A stretch of 64,000 nucleotides of DNA, taken from Candidatus Gastranaerophilales bacterium. GTDB lineage: Bacteria > Cyanobacteriota > Vampirovibrionia > Gastranaerophilales > Gastranaerophilaceae. The notes beneath the pieces were generated by a model. The model was given only the letters and a program-made list of their open reading frames with translations, was not told where the DNA came from and did not search any database. The DNA lies in the NCBI GenBank assembly GCA_900769355.1, contig CAAGGG010000053.1:37277-101276 (forward strand), given 5' to 3'. The translations under genes and the position numbers were made by a program. The stretch's first letter is position 1. Each line of letters starts with the position of its first letter. Below are positions 1-9,705 of the stretch, piece after piece.

Positions 1-1
1 C

Positions 2-229
2 GCAAAATATGCCGCAGGCAATCAGCTTGGAGTGGTTATAAACAAGGCTGACGGTTCGGATTTAAACCAACTTTATGACTTTTTGAAGGGGTATGACTTG
101 GACGTTTTAGGCGTAATTTCGATAGACGAAGAGCTAAAAACTCATTCTATGGATAGAGAATCAACAGTTGTTCAAAACGCAATAAAACAATTTTATTTTA
201 GACTAAATTTACCTCAGGTTAGGGAGTAA
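2..229 (+). CDS. C-terminal fragment of a MinD/CooC-like P-loop NTPase (partial)
   Basis: This frame is open from the window's first bases, so the N-terminus with the Walker A motif lies outside. The visible 75 residues contain 'GVVINKAD', which fits the strand/NKxD-like segment of MinD/ParA/CooC-type ATPases, and 'LGVISIDEELKTHSMD', resembling the 'G.IP.D' segment late in CooC-like nickel-insertion ATPases. It ends one base before folD, whose ribosome binding site GGGAG lies inside its last codons, so the two are very likely co-transcribed. A link to one-carbon metabolism through folD is inference from the neighbour. The family assignment is tentative because the diagnostic N-terminal half is missing. 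Confidence 0.5.
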   Translation, partial: AKYAAGNQLGVVINKADGSDLNQLYDFLKGYDLDVLGVISIDEELKTHSMDRESTVVQNAIKQFYFRLNLPQVRE

Positions 230-230
230 A

Positions 231-1061
231 ATGGCAATAATTTTAGATGGGAAAAAGTTAAGAGATAAGATTTTTGAGGATTTAAAAGCCAAATTAGATA
301 AAATGGCTAAAAAACCAACTCTTGCCGTTATTTTGGTTGGAGAAAATCCTGCAAGTCAGATTTATGTTCGCAACAAGAAAAAGACTGCGGAAAAGCTTGG
401 TATCAATTCTATTTCTATTGAATATCCGTCTGAGATTACGGAGAATAAACTTCTTGAAAAAATAGATGAACTCAATGATGACGAAAATGTTACAGCTATT
501 CTTGTCCAGTTGCCGTTGCCTGCTCATATTGATAAAAACAAGGTTATAGACAAGATTTTGCCACAAAAAGATGTTGATGGTCTGACTCCATACAACTTGG
601 GCAAGTTGTTTTCAGGTGAAGAGCCTTACGTTTATCCTTGTACTCCAAAAGGAATTTTACTTTTGCTTGATGAATATGGCATTGAGCTAGATGGGAAACA
701 TGTTGTGGTTGTCGGACGTTCAAATTTGGTTGGAAAACCTGTTGCACAACTACTTTTAAAGAGAAATGCCACTGTCACAATGTGCCACAGTCATACAAAA
801 AACCTCGCAAATATAACAAAAACTGCTGATATCGTTGTGTCAGCAGTGGGAAAAAATGTTATAGGGGAAAAAATGTTAAAATCAAATTGTGTAGTTGTAG
901 ATGTGGGAATTTTTAAAGATGAGAACGGAAAAATAAGCGGAGATGTGGATTTTGAAAACGTTTCAAAGATTGCCGCATATATTTCTCCGGTTCCGGGCGG
1001 TGTAGGCCCTATGACAATTGCATCTTTGATGCTTAATACGGTTGAATTGGCAGGGAAGTAA
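231..1061 (+). CDS. folD: Bifunctional methylene-THF dehydrogenase / methenyl-THF cyclohydrolase FolD
   Basis: Interconverts 5,10-methylene-THF, 5,10-methenyl-THF and 10-formyl-THF in the cytoplasm, feeding purine and formyl-Met synthesis. At 276 aa it has normal family length. Visible motifs are the catalytic Y45-x3-K49 pair in 'YVRNKKK', 'QLPLP', 'PQKDVDGL', 'PCTPKGI', the NAD(P) fold 'VVVGRSNLVGKP' and the C-terminal 'PVPGGVGPMTIASLM'. The ATG is preceded by GGGAG at 5-nt spacing, inside the end of the upstream P-loop gene, so this is the second gene of an operon that starts outside the window. After its stop comes a repeat-rich gap and then a convergent gene. Identification is secure. Confidence 0.97.
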   Translation: MAIILDGKKLRDKIFEDLKAKLDKMAKKPTLAVILVGENPASQIYVRNKKKTAEKLGINSISIEYPSEITENKLLEKIDELNDDENVTAILVQLPLPAHIDKNKVIDKILPQKDVDGLTPYNLGKLFSGEEPYVYPCTPKGILLLLDEYGIELDGKHVVVVGRSNLVGKPVAQLLLKRNATVTMCHSHTKNLANITKTADIVVSAVGKNVIGEKMLKSNCVVVDVGIFKDENGKISGDVDFENVSKIAAYISPVPGGVGPMTIASLMLNTVELAGK

Positions 1062-1120
1062 AGTTTTTTGTGCCTTAGAATTGCGAAAGTAGTAGCAATT
1101 CAGACATTTAAGGGATAATA

Positions 1121-1273
1121 GATTCTGAATAGCAAGAATATTATGTATTCGCTAAAAGCTCATACTAATATTCTAAGCTTTCAGAATGACGACCAATGTA
1201 GTTGCAAGTTTTGTAAAATAACTAACTCGTAACTGTCACTCCGGACTACGATCCGGAGTCTATTCTGAATTAA
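1121..1273. repeat. Dispersed intergenic repeat, family A, copy 1
   Basis: Contains, in order, a 'GATTCTGAATAGCAAGAATA' block, a 'TTTCAGAATGACGACC' block and a perfect hairpin CTCCGGA-CTACGA-TCCGGAG at 1239-1258. The same blocks recur near 1.9, 8.8, 14.4, 16.3, 20.6 and 58.1 kb, always between genes. No T-run follows the hairpin, so it is not an ordinary intrinsic terminator. Confidence 0.75.
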
Positions 1274-1303
1274 GTTTCAGAATTACTGTCCGCGCAGGAC
1301 TTA

Positions 1304-1630
1304 CTATCCGCCGATTAAGTTCAATGTACAAGCTGATTTGATGTTATTTTGAACAAGAGTTTTCAAACTTGAAATTTCATTTTCCATCAAACTAATCTGT
1401 GAATCCAATGAATCTTGCCGTGTTTCCAGATACGATTCCTCTTGCTGTAATGCTACATAAGTTGGATCATCATCAGTATCAGTACCAGTGTCTTCCAATT
1501 CTTGGGCTCTGTAACCCATTTGTTTTGTTATGTAATTACATCTACTCATTACAAGAGTTTGTTCAAATTGTAGTTGGCTCTTTTGCAATGTGAACAAGTT
1601 TTTTTGTGCATCTAAAGCTAAAAAAGTCAT
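1304..1630 (-). CDS. Small coiled-coil protein resembling the ends of the 543-aa protein at 14.5 kb
   Basis: A 108-aa protein with AAGGAG 7 nt before its ATG, so it is very likely real. It has no signal peptide and no membrane segment. Residues about 70-95 form a heptad-like helix with 'ENEISSL' and 'LVQNNI'. Its N-terminus ('AQKNLFTLQKS') and C-terminus ('EISSL...VQNNI') resemble the two ends of the 543-aa gene product next to fliR ('GQARLLTITGRKS'; 'EISSL...VKNTI'). That protein sits beside the FliOPQR block, so a role as a small secreted or accessory protein of the same export machine is possible, but this is inference. The gene stands alone between two repeat-rich gaps. I do not recognise a named family. 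Confidence 0.7.
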   Translation of the reverse strand: MTFLALDAQKNLFTLQKSQLQFEQTLVMSRCNYITKQMGYRAQELEDTGTDTDDDPTYVALQQEESYLETRQDSLDSQISLMENEISSLKTLVQNNIKSACTLNLIGG

Positions 1631-2080
1631 CTCATCTCTCCTTATGTTTTCTAATCTCTCTTACATTAATAAAGTTTTTTGAAATGGACTGATTTCACAA
1701 AGTGCTTGTTTTGTTACAAAAGTTTACATAGGTGGTTGCTATTCAGAATCTAGCTCATTAACTAATGATGTCGGGGTAGGTACCCTAACCTACGATTCTA
1801 TTGTGGCGATTGAACTCCGTAATCTGTTATAATTTTATACTGGATTTCTTCGCTAATCGCTCGCAATGACGACTTAAGTAGTAACTATTTTTGAAAAGCA
1901 ACTATCCAGAAACTGTCACTCCGGACCCCGATCCGGAGTCTGTTCAATTTGATATTAGATTCTGAATAGCAAGAATATTATGTATTCGCTAAACGCTCAT
2001 ACTAATCTTCTAAGCTTTCAGAATGACGACCAAGGTAGTTGCTATTACGTCATTCTGAAAAATAAAAAACATTAAAGCCC
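1631..2080. repeat. Gene-free stretch filled by family A repeat copies
   Basis: The 450 bp between two minus-strand genes hold a compound repeat at about 1738-2051: an inverted 'TATTCAGAATCTA' block, a 'CGCTAATCGCTCGCAATGACG' type block (also near 17.86 and 57.81 kb in the other orientation), a perfect CTCCGG...CCGGAG hairpin at 1919-1938, then 'GATTCTGAATAGCAAGAATA' and 'TTTCAGAATGACGACCAAGG'. The upstream part (1631-1735) carries the leader of the 108-aa gene. No coding potential is seen. Confidence 0.7.
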
Positions 2081-2878
2081 CTATTTTACAATCAAAAACG
2101 ATTTTAGACTTCTACCGGCACCGTCACCTTTTGTTGAAACTACACTATACTTATTCAAATAATTCATTGATGTTGAACTTCCGCCATCAAATGCCATTGC
2201 TCTATCCCAACCTAGCGATTTTACGTAATCCTGAACCTCATACAAATCCATTGGGTGGTCATCTGTAATTATTAATATATGCGCTTCATTACCTTTCAAA
2301 CCGATTATTGTTCGAGAAGTTTTGTGCAAAACAGAACAGCTTTCCCTTACAACAATCCCGTCTTTTTTCATTATAAAAAACTCTTCTTCAAGTCGCAATT
2401 GCGGATAAATTAGCGGCCCACCTTGCGCCGAAGTAATTATATTGCAGCCAAAATCAACTGAACTTTTGTGTGGAACTATCTCATAATGCAACTTTCCATT
2501 TGAACATTCCACAATTCGAAATTCTGTCCTATCTAAAATTTTGCTCAAATTCCTACGCAAAATCGGGTTCGACAGCAAACTTTCGTTCACAAGCGGATCA
2601 TCAGTCGTGTTTCTGTCTGTTACAATATATGAAATCGATTTGCCATTTTGAGGGTCAAAGTAGCCGGCATTTACAGTCAACTTTGCTTGTGCACGCTGAT
2701 GCGCTTCTTTGTTCGTAATCAAACTATCATTACTAATAAATTTTATACGTTTTTTAATTTTTTCACCCTTCAAAACAATATGATAAATCCCGTCATTGAA
2801 CGAAATATCAATAGGATCTGCATTTACACAAACCTGTGTTATCAAAAGCACGAACAATAAAAATAAAATTTTCTTCAT
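2081..2878 (-). CDS. Secreted phosphodiester glycosidase family protein (NAGPA domain)
   Basis: A 265-aa protein with a signal peptide (MKKILFLLFVLLITQVCVNA). Family features visible are 'TVNAGYFDPQNG' near residue 70, 'AQGGPLIY' near 150, 'RTIIGLKGNEAHILII' near 190, and 'AMAFDGGSSTSMNY' near 230, the hallmark of the phosphodiester glycosidase/NAGPA fold found in many bacterial exopolysaccharide and cell-wall contexts. It follows the LptF/G-type permease by 1 nt and has AAGGA upstream of its ATG, so it is the third gene of an lptB-permease-glycosidase operon. This suggests an envelope role; the substrate cannot be told from sequence. It probably acts in the periplasm. Confidence 0.85.
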   Translation of the reverse strand: MKKILFLLFVLLITQVCVNADPIDISFNDGIYHIVLKGEKIKKRIKFISNDSLITNKEAHQRAQAKLTVNAGYFDPQNGKSISYIVTDRNTTDDPLVNESLLSNPILRRNLSKILDRTEFRIVECSNGKLHYEIVPHKSSVDFGCNIITSAQGGPLIYPQLRLEEEFFIMKKDGIVVRESCSVLHKTSRTIIGLKGNEAHILIITDDHPMDLYEVQDYVKSLGWDRAMAFDGGSSTSMNYLNKYSVVSTKGDGAGRSLKSFLIVK

Positions 2879-2879
2879 A

Positions 2880-3992
2880 TTATAAATCCTTAGACTTGTA
2901 GAAAACTATGATTGCGCAAAGAAATGCGAATGGCGGAAATACCGCTGTTATAAACGGGTGCAGTACACCTTTTTCTGCTAACAAATCAAAAAACGGTAAG
3001 GTGATATAATACAAGAATATGCTACCGATTGCAATTGTAAACCCAACTAACCTTTGCTCTCTCGGCTTGCTAAATCCAAGTAATGCACCCATAATTGCTA
3101 AAAGTACACAAACAAACGGGTGGAAAAATCTTTGCAAATACTTGTTCAACATATATCTGTATTCTTCGTCAAGCCCTTCTTTTTTCAAAAGTTTAATATA
3201 GTTGTGTAAGTCGTGGTTGTTGATTTCACGCTCTTTTTTCACAGAATATGTCATAAGCGTGAACGCGTTTTTTGCAGACTCGCCTTCCAAAATGTCCATT
3301 TTAGGGATTTTATTTATGTCGATATAAATTCCGTCATTAGACAACTCATATTGAGTGATGTCATAAAGTTCCCAGCGATTGTCAAAGTTTTTACCTGTTT
3401 TAGCATAATAAATATCTTGCAACTGGTGAACATCAGTGTATTGTTTTTTTGAAAAATCCAAAACAATAACATTGTACATTGTATCCTTTGAAAACTTAGA
3501 TACCACAACAGCCTTGGTCGGAATACCTTCTTTATCCTTTTGAGTATAAATATATTGAGTCGAAATATATCCCCCCTTCAGGGCTCCAGCTTTGTTTACT
3601 GAATATGGAATAAGTTTGTCTCCTGTTACAAAGCACAACCAAGTTACAATCAAGCTCAAAACCAATACAGGAGCGATAATTCGCTGAAAAGACAAACCAA
3701 CTGCTCTGAAAATAGTCAATTCAGAATCTTTACTCAATTTATCAAACGTAAAAAGACTACCAAGCAATAAGCCGACAGGGAAAGCTTTTCCTAAGATTTT
3801 AGGCAATTCATAAATGATTACAAGGAATGCTGTCTTGACTCCATATTCGCCGGAAAGAGTCTTTTTGATTGTATTTAAAAGCATTTCAGGCGCAATCCAA
3901 ACAACCGTAAACAACAAAATTGCTACAAATGTCGCCATCATTACCTGTGTGAAAATATATTTGTCATAAATCGTGATTTTAGGAAATTTCAT
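2880..3992 (-). CDS. LptF/LptG (YjgP/YjgQ) family LPS-export permease
   Basis: A 370-aa inner-membrane permease with one N-terminal transmembrane helix (about residues 15-37), two further helices (about 60-85 and 100-125), a large periplasmic beta-rich region (about 135-280) and three C-terminal helices. This is the standard LptF/G architecture. With the LptB ATPase it extracts lipopolysaccharide from the inner membrane. Its ATG overlaps the lptB stop (TAATG), implying translational coupling. Only one permease is present here, as is usual in cyanobacterial relatives, so F and G cannot be distinguished. A second copy elsewhere in the genome is not excluded. Confidence 0.9.
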   Translation of the reverse strand: MKFPKITIYDKYIFTQVMMATFVAILLFTVVWIAPEMLLNTIKKTLSGEYGVKTAFLVIIYELPKILGKAFPVGLLLGSLFTFDKLSKDSELTIFRAVGLSFQRIIAPVLVLSLIVTWLCFVTGDKLIPYSVNKAGALKGGYISTQYIYTQKDKEGIPTKAVVVSKFSKDTMYNVIVLDFSKKQYTDVHQLQDIYYAKTGKNFDNRWELYDITQYELSNDGIYIDINKIPKMDILEGESAKNAFTLMTYSVKKEREINNHDLHNYIKLLKKEGLDEEYRYMLNKYLQRFFHPFVCVLLAIMGALLGFSKPREQRLVGFTIAIGSIFLYYITLPFFDLLAEKGVLHPFITAVFPPFAFLCAIIVFYKSKDL

Positions 3993-4717
3993 TATAGTGC
4001 GAAATCCTTTCCTAAATAGAACTCTTTCGCAACCGGATCGTTTGCAACGTCAACGCTGCGACCTTGAATTTTTATTTTTCCGTCAAAGATTACGTAAGCT
4101 CTGTCTGTAATTGATAATGTAGCTTTCGGGTTGTGGTCGGTAATCAATACGCCCAAACCTTTTTCTTTGGAAATCTTTTTAATGTTATCTTTAATATCGC
4201 CGATTGCAATCGGGTCAATGCCGGCAAAAGGTTCGTCCAAAAGCATAAAATCAGGACTTGCGGCGAGTGCACGAGCTATTTCTACCCTACGCCTTTCTCC
4301 ACCTGATAGAGAAACAGCAGCATAAGAACGTAGTTTCAAAATCCCAAATTCTGTCAAAAGTTCTTCCAATTTACGCTTTTTCTCATTGACAGTCAACTTG
4401 TCGTTCATTTCAAGCACAAGCTTAATATTGTCCTCAACAGAAAGCTTTCTAAAAATAGACGCTTCTTGTGGCAAATAACCAATTCCGGCTCTTGCACGCT
4501 CATTCATAGGCCAACTGGAAATATCTTGTCCGTCCAAGAAAATATGTCCCTTGTTCGGTTTCACAAGTCCTACAACCATATAGAAAGTTGTCGTTTTCCC
4601 GGCACCGTTTGGACCCAAAAGACAAACAACTTCGCCTTTATTAATATCAAAAGAAACGTCATTTACAACACTTCTATCGCCATATATTTTTATTAGGTTT
4701 TTAGCTTCAATCCTCAT
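3992..4717 (-). CDS. lptB: LPS export ABC transporter ATP-binding protein LptB
   Basis: Cytoplasmic ATPase driving lipopolysaccharide extraction to the outer membrane. At 241 aa it shows Walker A 'GPNGAGKT' (35-42), Q-loop 'YLPQEAS' (81-87), ABC signature 'LSGGERR' (about 137-143), Walker B 'FMLLDEP' (157-163) and switch histidine 'ITDH' (H195). The 'LSGGERRRVEIARALA' stretch and 'DEPFAGIDPI' are typical of LptB rather than of branched-chain amino-acid ATPases. It is the first gene of a minus-strand operon, with a strong AGAGGGG ribosome binding site. The downstream permease start overlaps its stop codon, and that partner fixes the assignment. Confidence 0.95.
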   Translation of the reverse strand: MRIEAKNLIKIYGDRSVVNDVSFDINKGEVVCLLGPNGAGKTTTFYMVVGLVKPNKGHIFLDGQDISSWPMNERARAGIGYLPQEASIFRKLSVEDNIKLVLEMNDKLTVNEKKRKLEELLTEFGILKLRSYAAVSLSGGERRRVEIARALAASPDFMLLDEPFAGIDPIAIGDIKDNIKKISKEKGLGVLITDHNPKATLSITDRAYVIFDGKIKIQGRSVDVANDPVAKEFYLGKDFAL

Positions 4718-4859
4718 TCCATACCCCTCTTATCATGATAATATTTTACTTTAAAAAAATATCTATTGCAATTATTTTTCCTCAAAAGCGTGTGATAAAT
4801 ATTAACAATTGTAAATATATATAGCGTATATGTTATAGATATCTAACGTAGTGGAATAC

Positions 4860-5024
4860 ATGAAGTATAAACCATTTTCTTTTTCTTTATTTTCTCCTAC
4901 ACACACTAACCTTTTACCAAATATGAGATTGGCCGTTTCTAACGGCTATTTTTATACCAAAAAAGCTGACAAATTTGACCCGCACAACTATTCAGTCATA
5001 GTAGCGGATTACAGGCAGGCTTGA
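4860..5024 (+). CDS. Weak candidate 54-codon ORF
   Basis: ATG at 4860 opens a frame of 54 codons ending TGA at 5024, starting 'MKYKPFSFSLFSPTHTN' and ending 'VIVADYRQA'. No Shine-Dalgarno is visible, and a terminator-like hairpin (4932-4955) lies inside the frame, which argues against an ordinary coding gene. It might be a leader peptide or part of a non-coding transcript. I recognise no family. Confidence 0.15.
   Translation: MKYKPFSFSLFSPTHTNLLPNMRLAVSNGYFYTKKADKFDPHNYSVIVADYRQA
4932..4955 (+). terminator. Hairpin with T-rich tail
   Basis: GCCGTT-TCT-AACGGC stem followed by TATTTTTAT. It has the shape of an intrinsic terminator for a plus-strand transcript, but no established plus-strand gene ends here, so it may act as an attenuator. 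Confidence 0.35.
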
Positions 5025-5058
5025 TTACTCCGTTTATCTATCAGGTCTGCCTGATGTT
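5011..5058 (+). terminator. Long hairpin, possible terminator of a short transcript
   Basis: AGGCAGGCTTGA pairs with TCAGGTCTGCCT (12 positions, some G-U) around a 17-nt loop, then GATGTTTTTCG. It follows the weak 54-codon ORF, and no recognised gene uses it. Confidence 0.35.
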
Positions 5059-5407
5059 TTTCGCCACCTGTACTAATACTTGTGCAATTTATAAGTATTG
5101 GTCTGAGCTTTGCACTTAGCCCTCTGGAACAACATTCATTCATACCTCAGGTATTGGTAAAAAATAGTTACAGTTAGTCGGTTTCGTTAATTCATCACTA
5201 TTCACGTCATTCTGAGGACAATAATAATTTGAGTCCGAAGAATCTTGTAAAAATATCAAAAAGATTCTTTCTTGCATTGTAGGCGAGTAACAAGCCGTAC
5301 GAGGCAAGATACCATTGTGGTACGCTAAATGCTCAGAATGTCATGAATAGAATTGTAACGAACTTATTCACTTATTCACTTATTCACCGATTGTCTTATT
5401 CACTACC

Positions 5408-5800
5408 CTACGAATTCAATGTTGCTTTCAACCTTGCCATTGCCCTTGCGACAGCTGCTTCTGCTCGTTTTGCATCTATTTCAGCTTCTGAATCTGCAAG
5501 TCTTGCCTTTGCTCTGTTTAAAGCATCTTTTGCCCTTGCAACATCAATTTCATCACCACGTTCAGCTGTTGTTGTTAAAATTAAGGCTTCATCTTCTTTA
5601 AACTGTAAAACTCCGCCCATTGTTGTAAACAAAATCGGTTGATTATCTTTAATAGCTTTGGTTACACCGATATCCAAGGCAGCCATAACAGGTACGTGAT
5701 TTTTCAAAATACCCATTTCGCCATCTGTGGTTTTGGTATATATTTCATCAACATTTTCATCAAAAACAACTTTTTCGTGTGTAATTATTTTTAAGTGCAT
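5408..5800 (-). CDS. atpC: ATP synthase F1 epsilon subunit
   Basis: Epsilon subunit of the F1F0 ATP synthase, coupling gamma rotation and inhibiting ATP hydrolysis. At 130 aa it has the N-terminal beta sandwich ('IYTKTTDGEMGILKNHVPVMAAL', residues about 20-43, typical 'GEMGILPNH' motif) and an alanine-rich C-terminal helical hairpin (about 90-128). It follows the beta subunit by 77 bp on the same strand. The beta-epsilon pair without the other six or seven subunits is the cyanobacterial arrangement (named atpB-atpE there). The 3' side carries short TTATTCAC-like repeats. Confidence 0.95.
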   Translation of the reverse strand: MHLKIITHEKVVFDENVDEIYTKTTDGEMGILKNHVPVMAALDIGVTKAIKDNQPILFTTMGGVLQFKEDEALILTTTAERGDEIDVARAKDALNRAKARLADSEAEIDAKRAEAAVARAMARLKATLNS

Positions 5801-5877
5801 AATTATTCCTCATGTGACGGAGTAAAGGGTGAACAGCCATCAAAGCAGTCTATTCACCACTCATTACTCACCATTCA

Positions 5878-7347
<1,470 letters not shown>

Positions 7348-8694
7348 CTAAATCTCTACGCCACGCATCATATCAACGAGAGTTTGAATAGTTGTGTCCA
7401 TGCTCACAATATCAGTAGTTCTTTGTTGCAAAAACGCATTAATCTTTGGCATCATCTCAATTGCAGTATCAAGTCGAGGATTTGTCCCGGGTTGGTACAT
7501 ACCGACGTCAATAAGGTCTTTGTTCTCGCGGTATAAAGCCATAATCGTACGCATTTTCCCTGCTGCCTCTTTGTGCTCCGGCGTAACAATTGATGACATT
7601 AACCTTGAAATACTCCCTAAAACATCAATCGCGGGGTAGTGGTTCATTTCGGCAACTTTTCTTGACAAGAAAATGTGACCGTCAACAATACCACGCACAA
7701 TGTCTACAATCGGGTCGGAAATATCATCACCTTCCATAAGTACTGTATAAAGTGCTGTAACAGAACCTTTCGGGCTATTTCCGGCTCTTTCCAAAACTTT
7801 TTGTAACCAAGAGAAAATTGATGGCGGATAACCTTTCATTGTAGGCGGTTCACCTAGTGACAAACCAACTTCACGCCCAGCCATTGCACAACGAGTTACG
7901 GTATCTGTCATCAAGAAAACTTTTTTACCCTGATCTCTAAAATATTCACACACAGCAGTCGCTGTCAAAAGTGCTTTTTGACGGATAAGTGGTGGTTGAT
8001 CGCCTGTGGAGCAAACAAGGACAGATTTTGCCATGCCTTTTTCCCCAAGTGCATCTTCGACAAACTCTTTAACTTCACGCCCACGTTCTCCGATTAGTGC
8101 AACTACGTTTACGTCCGCATCAGAATTTCGTGCAATCATACCCAGTAAGGTACTTTTACCAACGCCGGAACCTGCAAACAGCCCTAGACGCTGACCGCAA
8201 CCCATTGTCATACAGCTGTCAATCGCACGAACACCTGTTGAAAAGACTTCCGTAATAATAGGTCTTTCAAAAGGTCCCGGAGGTGGACCTTCAACCGGAC
8301 GCCAAGTCGCACCTGATGTATCAAGAGGCTTTCCGTCAATCGGCTCTCCCATCGGGTTAATCAATCGACCCAAAAGAAAGTCACCAACTGGGATTGTTAT
8401 CGGATTTCCTGTCGAGGTTACCAAACTGCCTTGCCCAATGCCTTCACCATCATAAAGCAAAAGCAATTGTGCCACTTCCCCCTTGAAGGCTTGAACTTCC
8501 GCCGGTTTACGTCTGCCGTCTTTCGTTTCTATATAACACAAGTCACCAACTTTAAGCCCCGGAAGTTTAACCTCAACCGTCAACCCCAAAAGCTTTGATA
8601 CAGTTCCCTTGTAGCGAAACATTTCTGTCGCTTCAAGTTTTTCGTGTATTCGAGATTTAAGCTCTTCTAACCTACTTGTGTCCAATCCGTCCAT
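7348..8694 (-). CDS. fliI: Flagellar/type III secretion export ATPase FliI
   Basis: Hexameric ATPase energising substrate entry into the flagellar or type III export gate. At 448 aa it carries the family signature 'PPPGPFERPII' (about 137-147), Walker A 'AGSGVGKS' (174-181), 'GERGREVKEF' (about 203-212), Walker B 'KVFLMTDTVTR' and 'SLGEPPTMKGYPPS', which separates FliI/SctN from the F1 subunits. The ATG lies 6 nt after a TATAAT box with no Shine-Dalgarno, so the mRNA is probably leaderless. It sits away from fliOPQR (16.5-20.4 kb) and upstream of ATP synthase beta. Flagellar FliI versus injectisome SctN cannot be decided from sequence alone. Confidence 0.93.
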   Translation of the reverse strand: MDGLDTSRLEELKSRIHEKLEATEMFRYKGTVSKLLGLTVEVKLPGLKVGDLCYIETKDGRRKPAEVQAFKGEVAQLLLLYDGEGIGQGSLVTSTGNPITIPVGDFLLGRLINPMGEPIDGKPLDTSGATWRPVEGPPPGPFERPIITEVFSTGVRAIDSCMTMGCGQRLGLFAGSGVGKSTLLGMIARNSDADVNVVALIGERGREVKEFVEDALGEKGMAKSVLVCSTGDQPPLIRQKALLTATAVCEYFRDQGKKVFLMTDTVTRCAMAGREVGLSLGEPPTMKGYPPSIFSWLQKVLERAGNSPKGSVTALYTVLMEGDDISDPIVDIVRGIVDGHIFLSRKVAEMNHYPAIDVLGSISRLMSSIVTPEHKEAAGKMRTIMALYRENKDLIDVGMYQPGTNPRLDTAIEMMPKINAFLQQRTTDIVSMDTTIQTLVDMMRGVEI

Positions 8695-8700
8695 ATATTT

Positions 8701-8729
8701 ATTATAATAACTAATCAGGAATTTTTCAA
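8701..8729 (-). promoter_or_regulatory. Sigma-70 promoter of fliI (leaderless)
   Basis: On the minus strand TTGAAA (8729-8724), a 17-nt spacer and TATAAT (8706-8701) precede the fliI ATG (8694) by 6 nt. A start site at or next to the A of ATG would give a leaderless transcript. Confidence 0.75.
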
Positions 8730-8749
8730 TTTGTTTACAAATGTTTTGC

Positions 8750-8815
8750 TATTCAGAGTCTATTACCAAATAGAACAGACTCCGGCTCGGGGGGGGGGGC
8801 AAGGTAGTTGTTTTG
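8750..8815. repeat. Family A repeat copy interrupted by an 11-G tract
   Basis: Begins 'TATTCAGAGTCTATTACC' and 'AACAGACTCCGGCTC' like other copies, but where these continue 'GGGGTCCGGAGTGAC' it has eleven G residues (8789-8799) and then 'CAAGGTAGTTG'. The hairpin is therefore lost. It lies between fliI and the SDR gene. Confidence 0.7.
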
Positions 8816-8818
8816 CAG

Positions 8819-9520
8819 CTAAATCCCGACACTTAATCCGGCACAAAGATTTATGGATTGTCCAGTTATGCCTTTTGCATCTTCTGAAATCAAATATTTA
8901 CAAAGCTTTGCGACCTCTTCAGGTTTGACAAATCGTCTTTGCGGAATTGTTTCGACGATTTCTTCTCTTGAAAATTCACTCTCATCAATCGACGCCATGC
9001 CGAGTTCTGTTTCAACCCACCCAGGATTAATTGTATTTACTGTAATATTATATTCCGCAAGTTCAAGTGCCAACGCTTTTGTAAGTCCGACAAGTCCGGC
9101 TTTTGAACTTGAATAAATACTTGCGTAAGCCTCTCCCATAACACCTGAAATTGAGCCAATATTAATAATTCTCCCCCATTTTTTGTTTTTCATGTTCGGA
9201 ATTGCTTTTGATGCAAGGTAAGCAGGTGCTATCAGATTTGTTTGATAAAGTCGCTGAATATCAGTTATATTCATACTTTCCAGAGCAGAATAAATATATT
9301 CTCCAGCGTTGTTCACCAAAACATCAATGTCGTTTTCTTCAATAAATTTTGCCAAAACATTGATGTCTTTTGACAAATCGCATACACAAAAACCTTTGGC
9401 ATTACATTCTGCCAAAGCTTTTTCGTTTCTACCGGTTACGAAAACTTCTCCAATATTTTGAAGCTCGTGTGCGATTGCGTTTCCAATACCTTTTGATGCA
9501 CCTGTTACGAGTATGTTCAT
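8819..9520 (-). CDS. Short-chain dehydrogenase/reductase, FabG-like
   Basis: A 233-aa NAD(P)-dependent oxidoreductase of the classical SDR family. Visible are the cofactor motif 'TGASKGIG' (6-13), 'NNAG' (70-73), the catalytic serine S123 in 'IGSISGVMGE', Y136 and K140 in 'YSSSK', and 'VNTINPGWVET' (about 160-170). Length and the C-terminal 'KGITGQSINLCAGLSVG' match FabG-type ketoreductases ('TGQ...VDGG'), although the usual 'GG' near the end is replaced. The substrate is unknown; 3-oxoacyl-ACP reduction is possible, but no fatty acid gene is adjacent. No clear Shine-Dalgarno precedes the ATG. Confidence 0.85.
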   Translation of the reverse strand: MNILVTGASKGIGNAIAHELQNIGEVFVTGRNEKALAECNAKGFCVCDLSKDINVLAKFIEENDIDVLVNNAGEYIYSALESMNITDIQRLYQTNLIAPAYLASKAIPNMKNKKWGRIINIGSISGVMGEAYASIYSSSKAGLVGLTKALALELAEYNITVNTINPGWVETELGMASIDESEFSREEIVETIPQRRFVKPEEVAKLCKYLISEDAKGITGQSINLCAGLSVGI

Positions 9521-9604
9521 ATTTGATTTAATTGAAATTGATGGCGGTGTGGGTGCCGCACTTTACGTAATTATGTCAGGCAGTGCCTGCTCTACTGCTT
9601 TTAC

Positions 9605-9630
9605 TTGTCGGCATAGCAATGCCGACCTAC
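9605..9630. repeat. 26-bp palindromic repeat, copy 1 (inverted twin at 37921-37946)
   Basis: Core GTCGGCATAGCAATGCCGAC is an almost perfect palindrome; the full 26 bases recur as the exact reverse complement at 37921-37946. A second hairpin, CCCC-GAA-GGGG within a C/T-rich stretch (9676-9699), follows before secG. No T-run is present. Confidence 0.7.
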
Positions 9631-9705
9631 ATCTGCTACAATTCATATAAGAGTTGTTTAAAACCCTCACCCTACCCTCTCCCCGAAGGGGCGAGGGGAA
9701 GTTTC

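Larger units (their letters stand above)
4718..5407. other. 690-bp gene-free stretch between lptB and the ATP synthase genes
   Basis: Holds the lptB leader, a weak 54-codon ORF (listed separately), two hairpins at 4932-4955 and 5011-5058, a 'CAACATTCATTCATAC' motif at 5131-5146 that recurs near 26.17 kb and inverted near 50.49 kb, and a degenerate 'TTATTCAC' array at 5363-5405. The hairpins, one with a T-rich tail, suggest that a short transcript could be made and terminated here. I recognise no known RNA family. Confidence 0.5.

Noticed and set aside
1239..1258. CTCCGG...CCGGAG hairpins as intrinsic terminators
   Set aside because: None is followed by a T-run and several lie far from gene ends; they recur as parts of a larger repeat.
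4860..5058. Known structured RNA (6S, tmRNA, SRP RNA, riboswitch) in the lptB-atpC gap
   Set aside because: Hairpins are present, but I could not match any conserved core of these RNAs.
5363..5405. Possible CRISPR-like short repeats (TTATTCAC)
   Set aside because: Units are 8-9 nt, directly adjacent, without spacers of constant length, and no cas gene is present.
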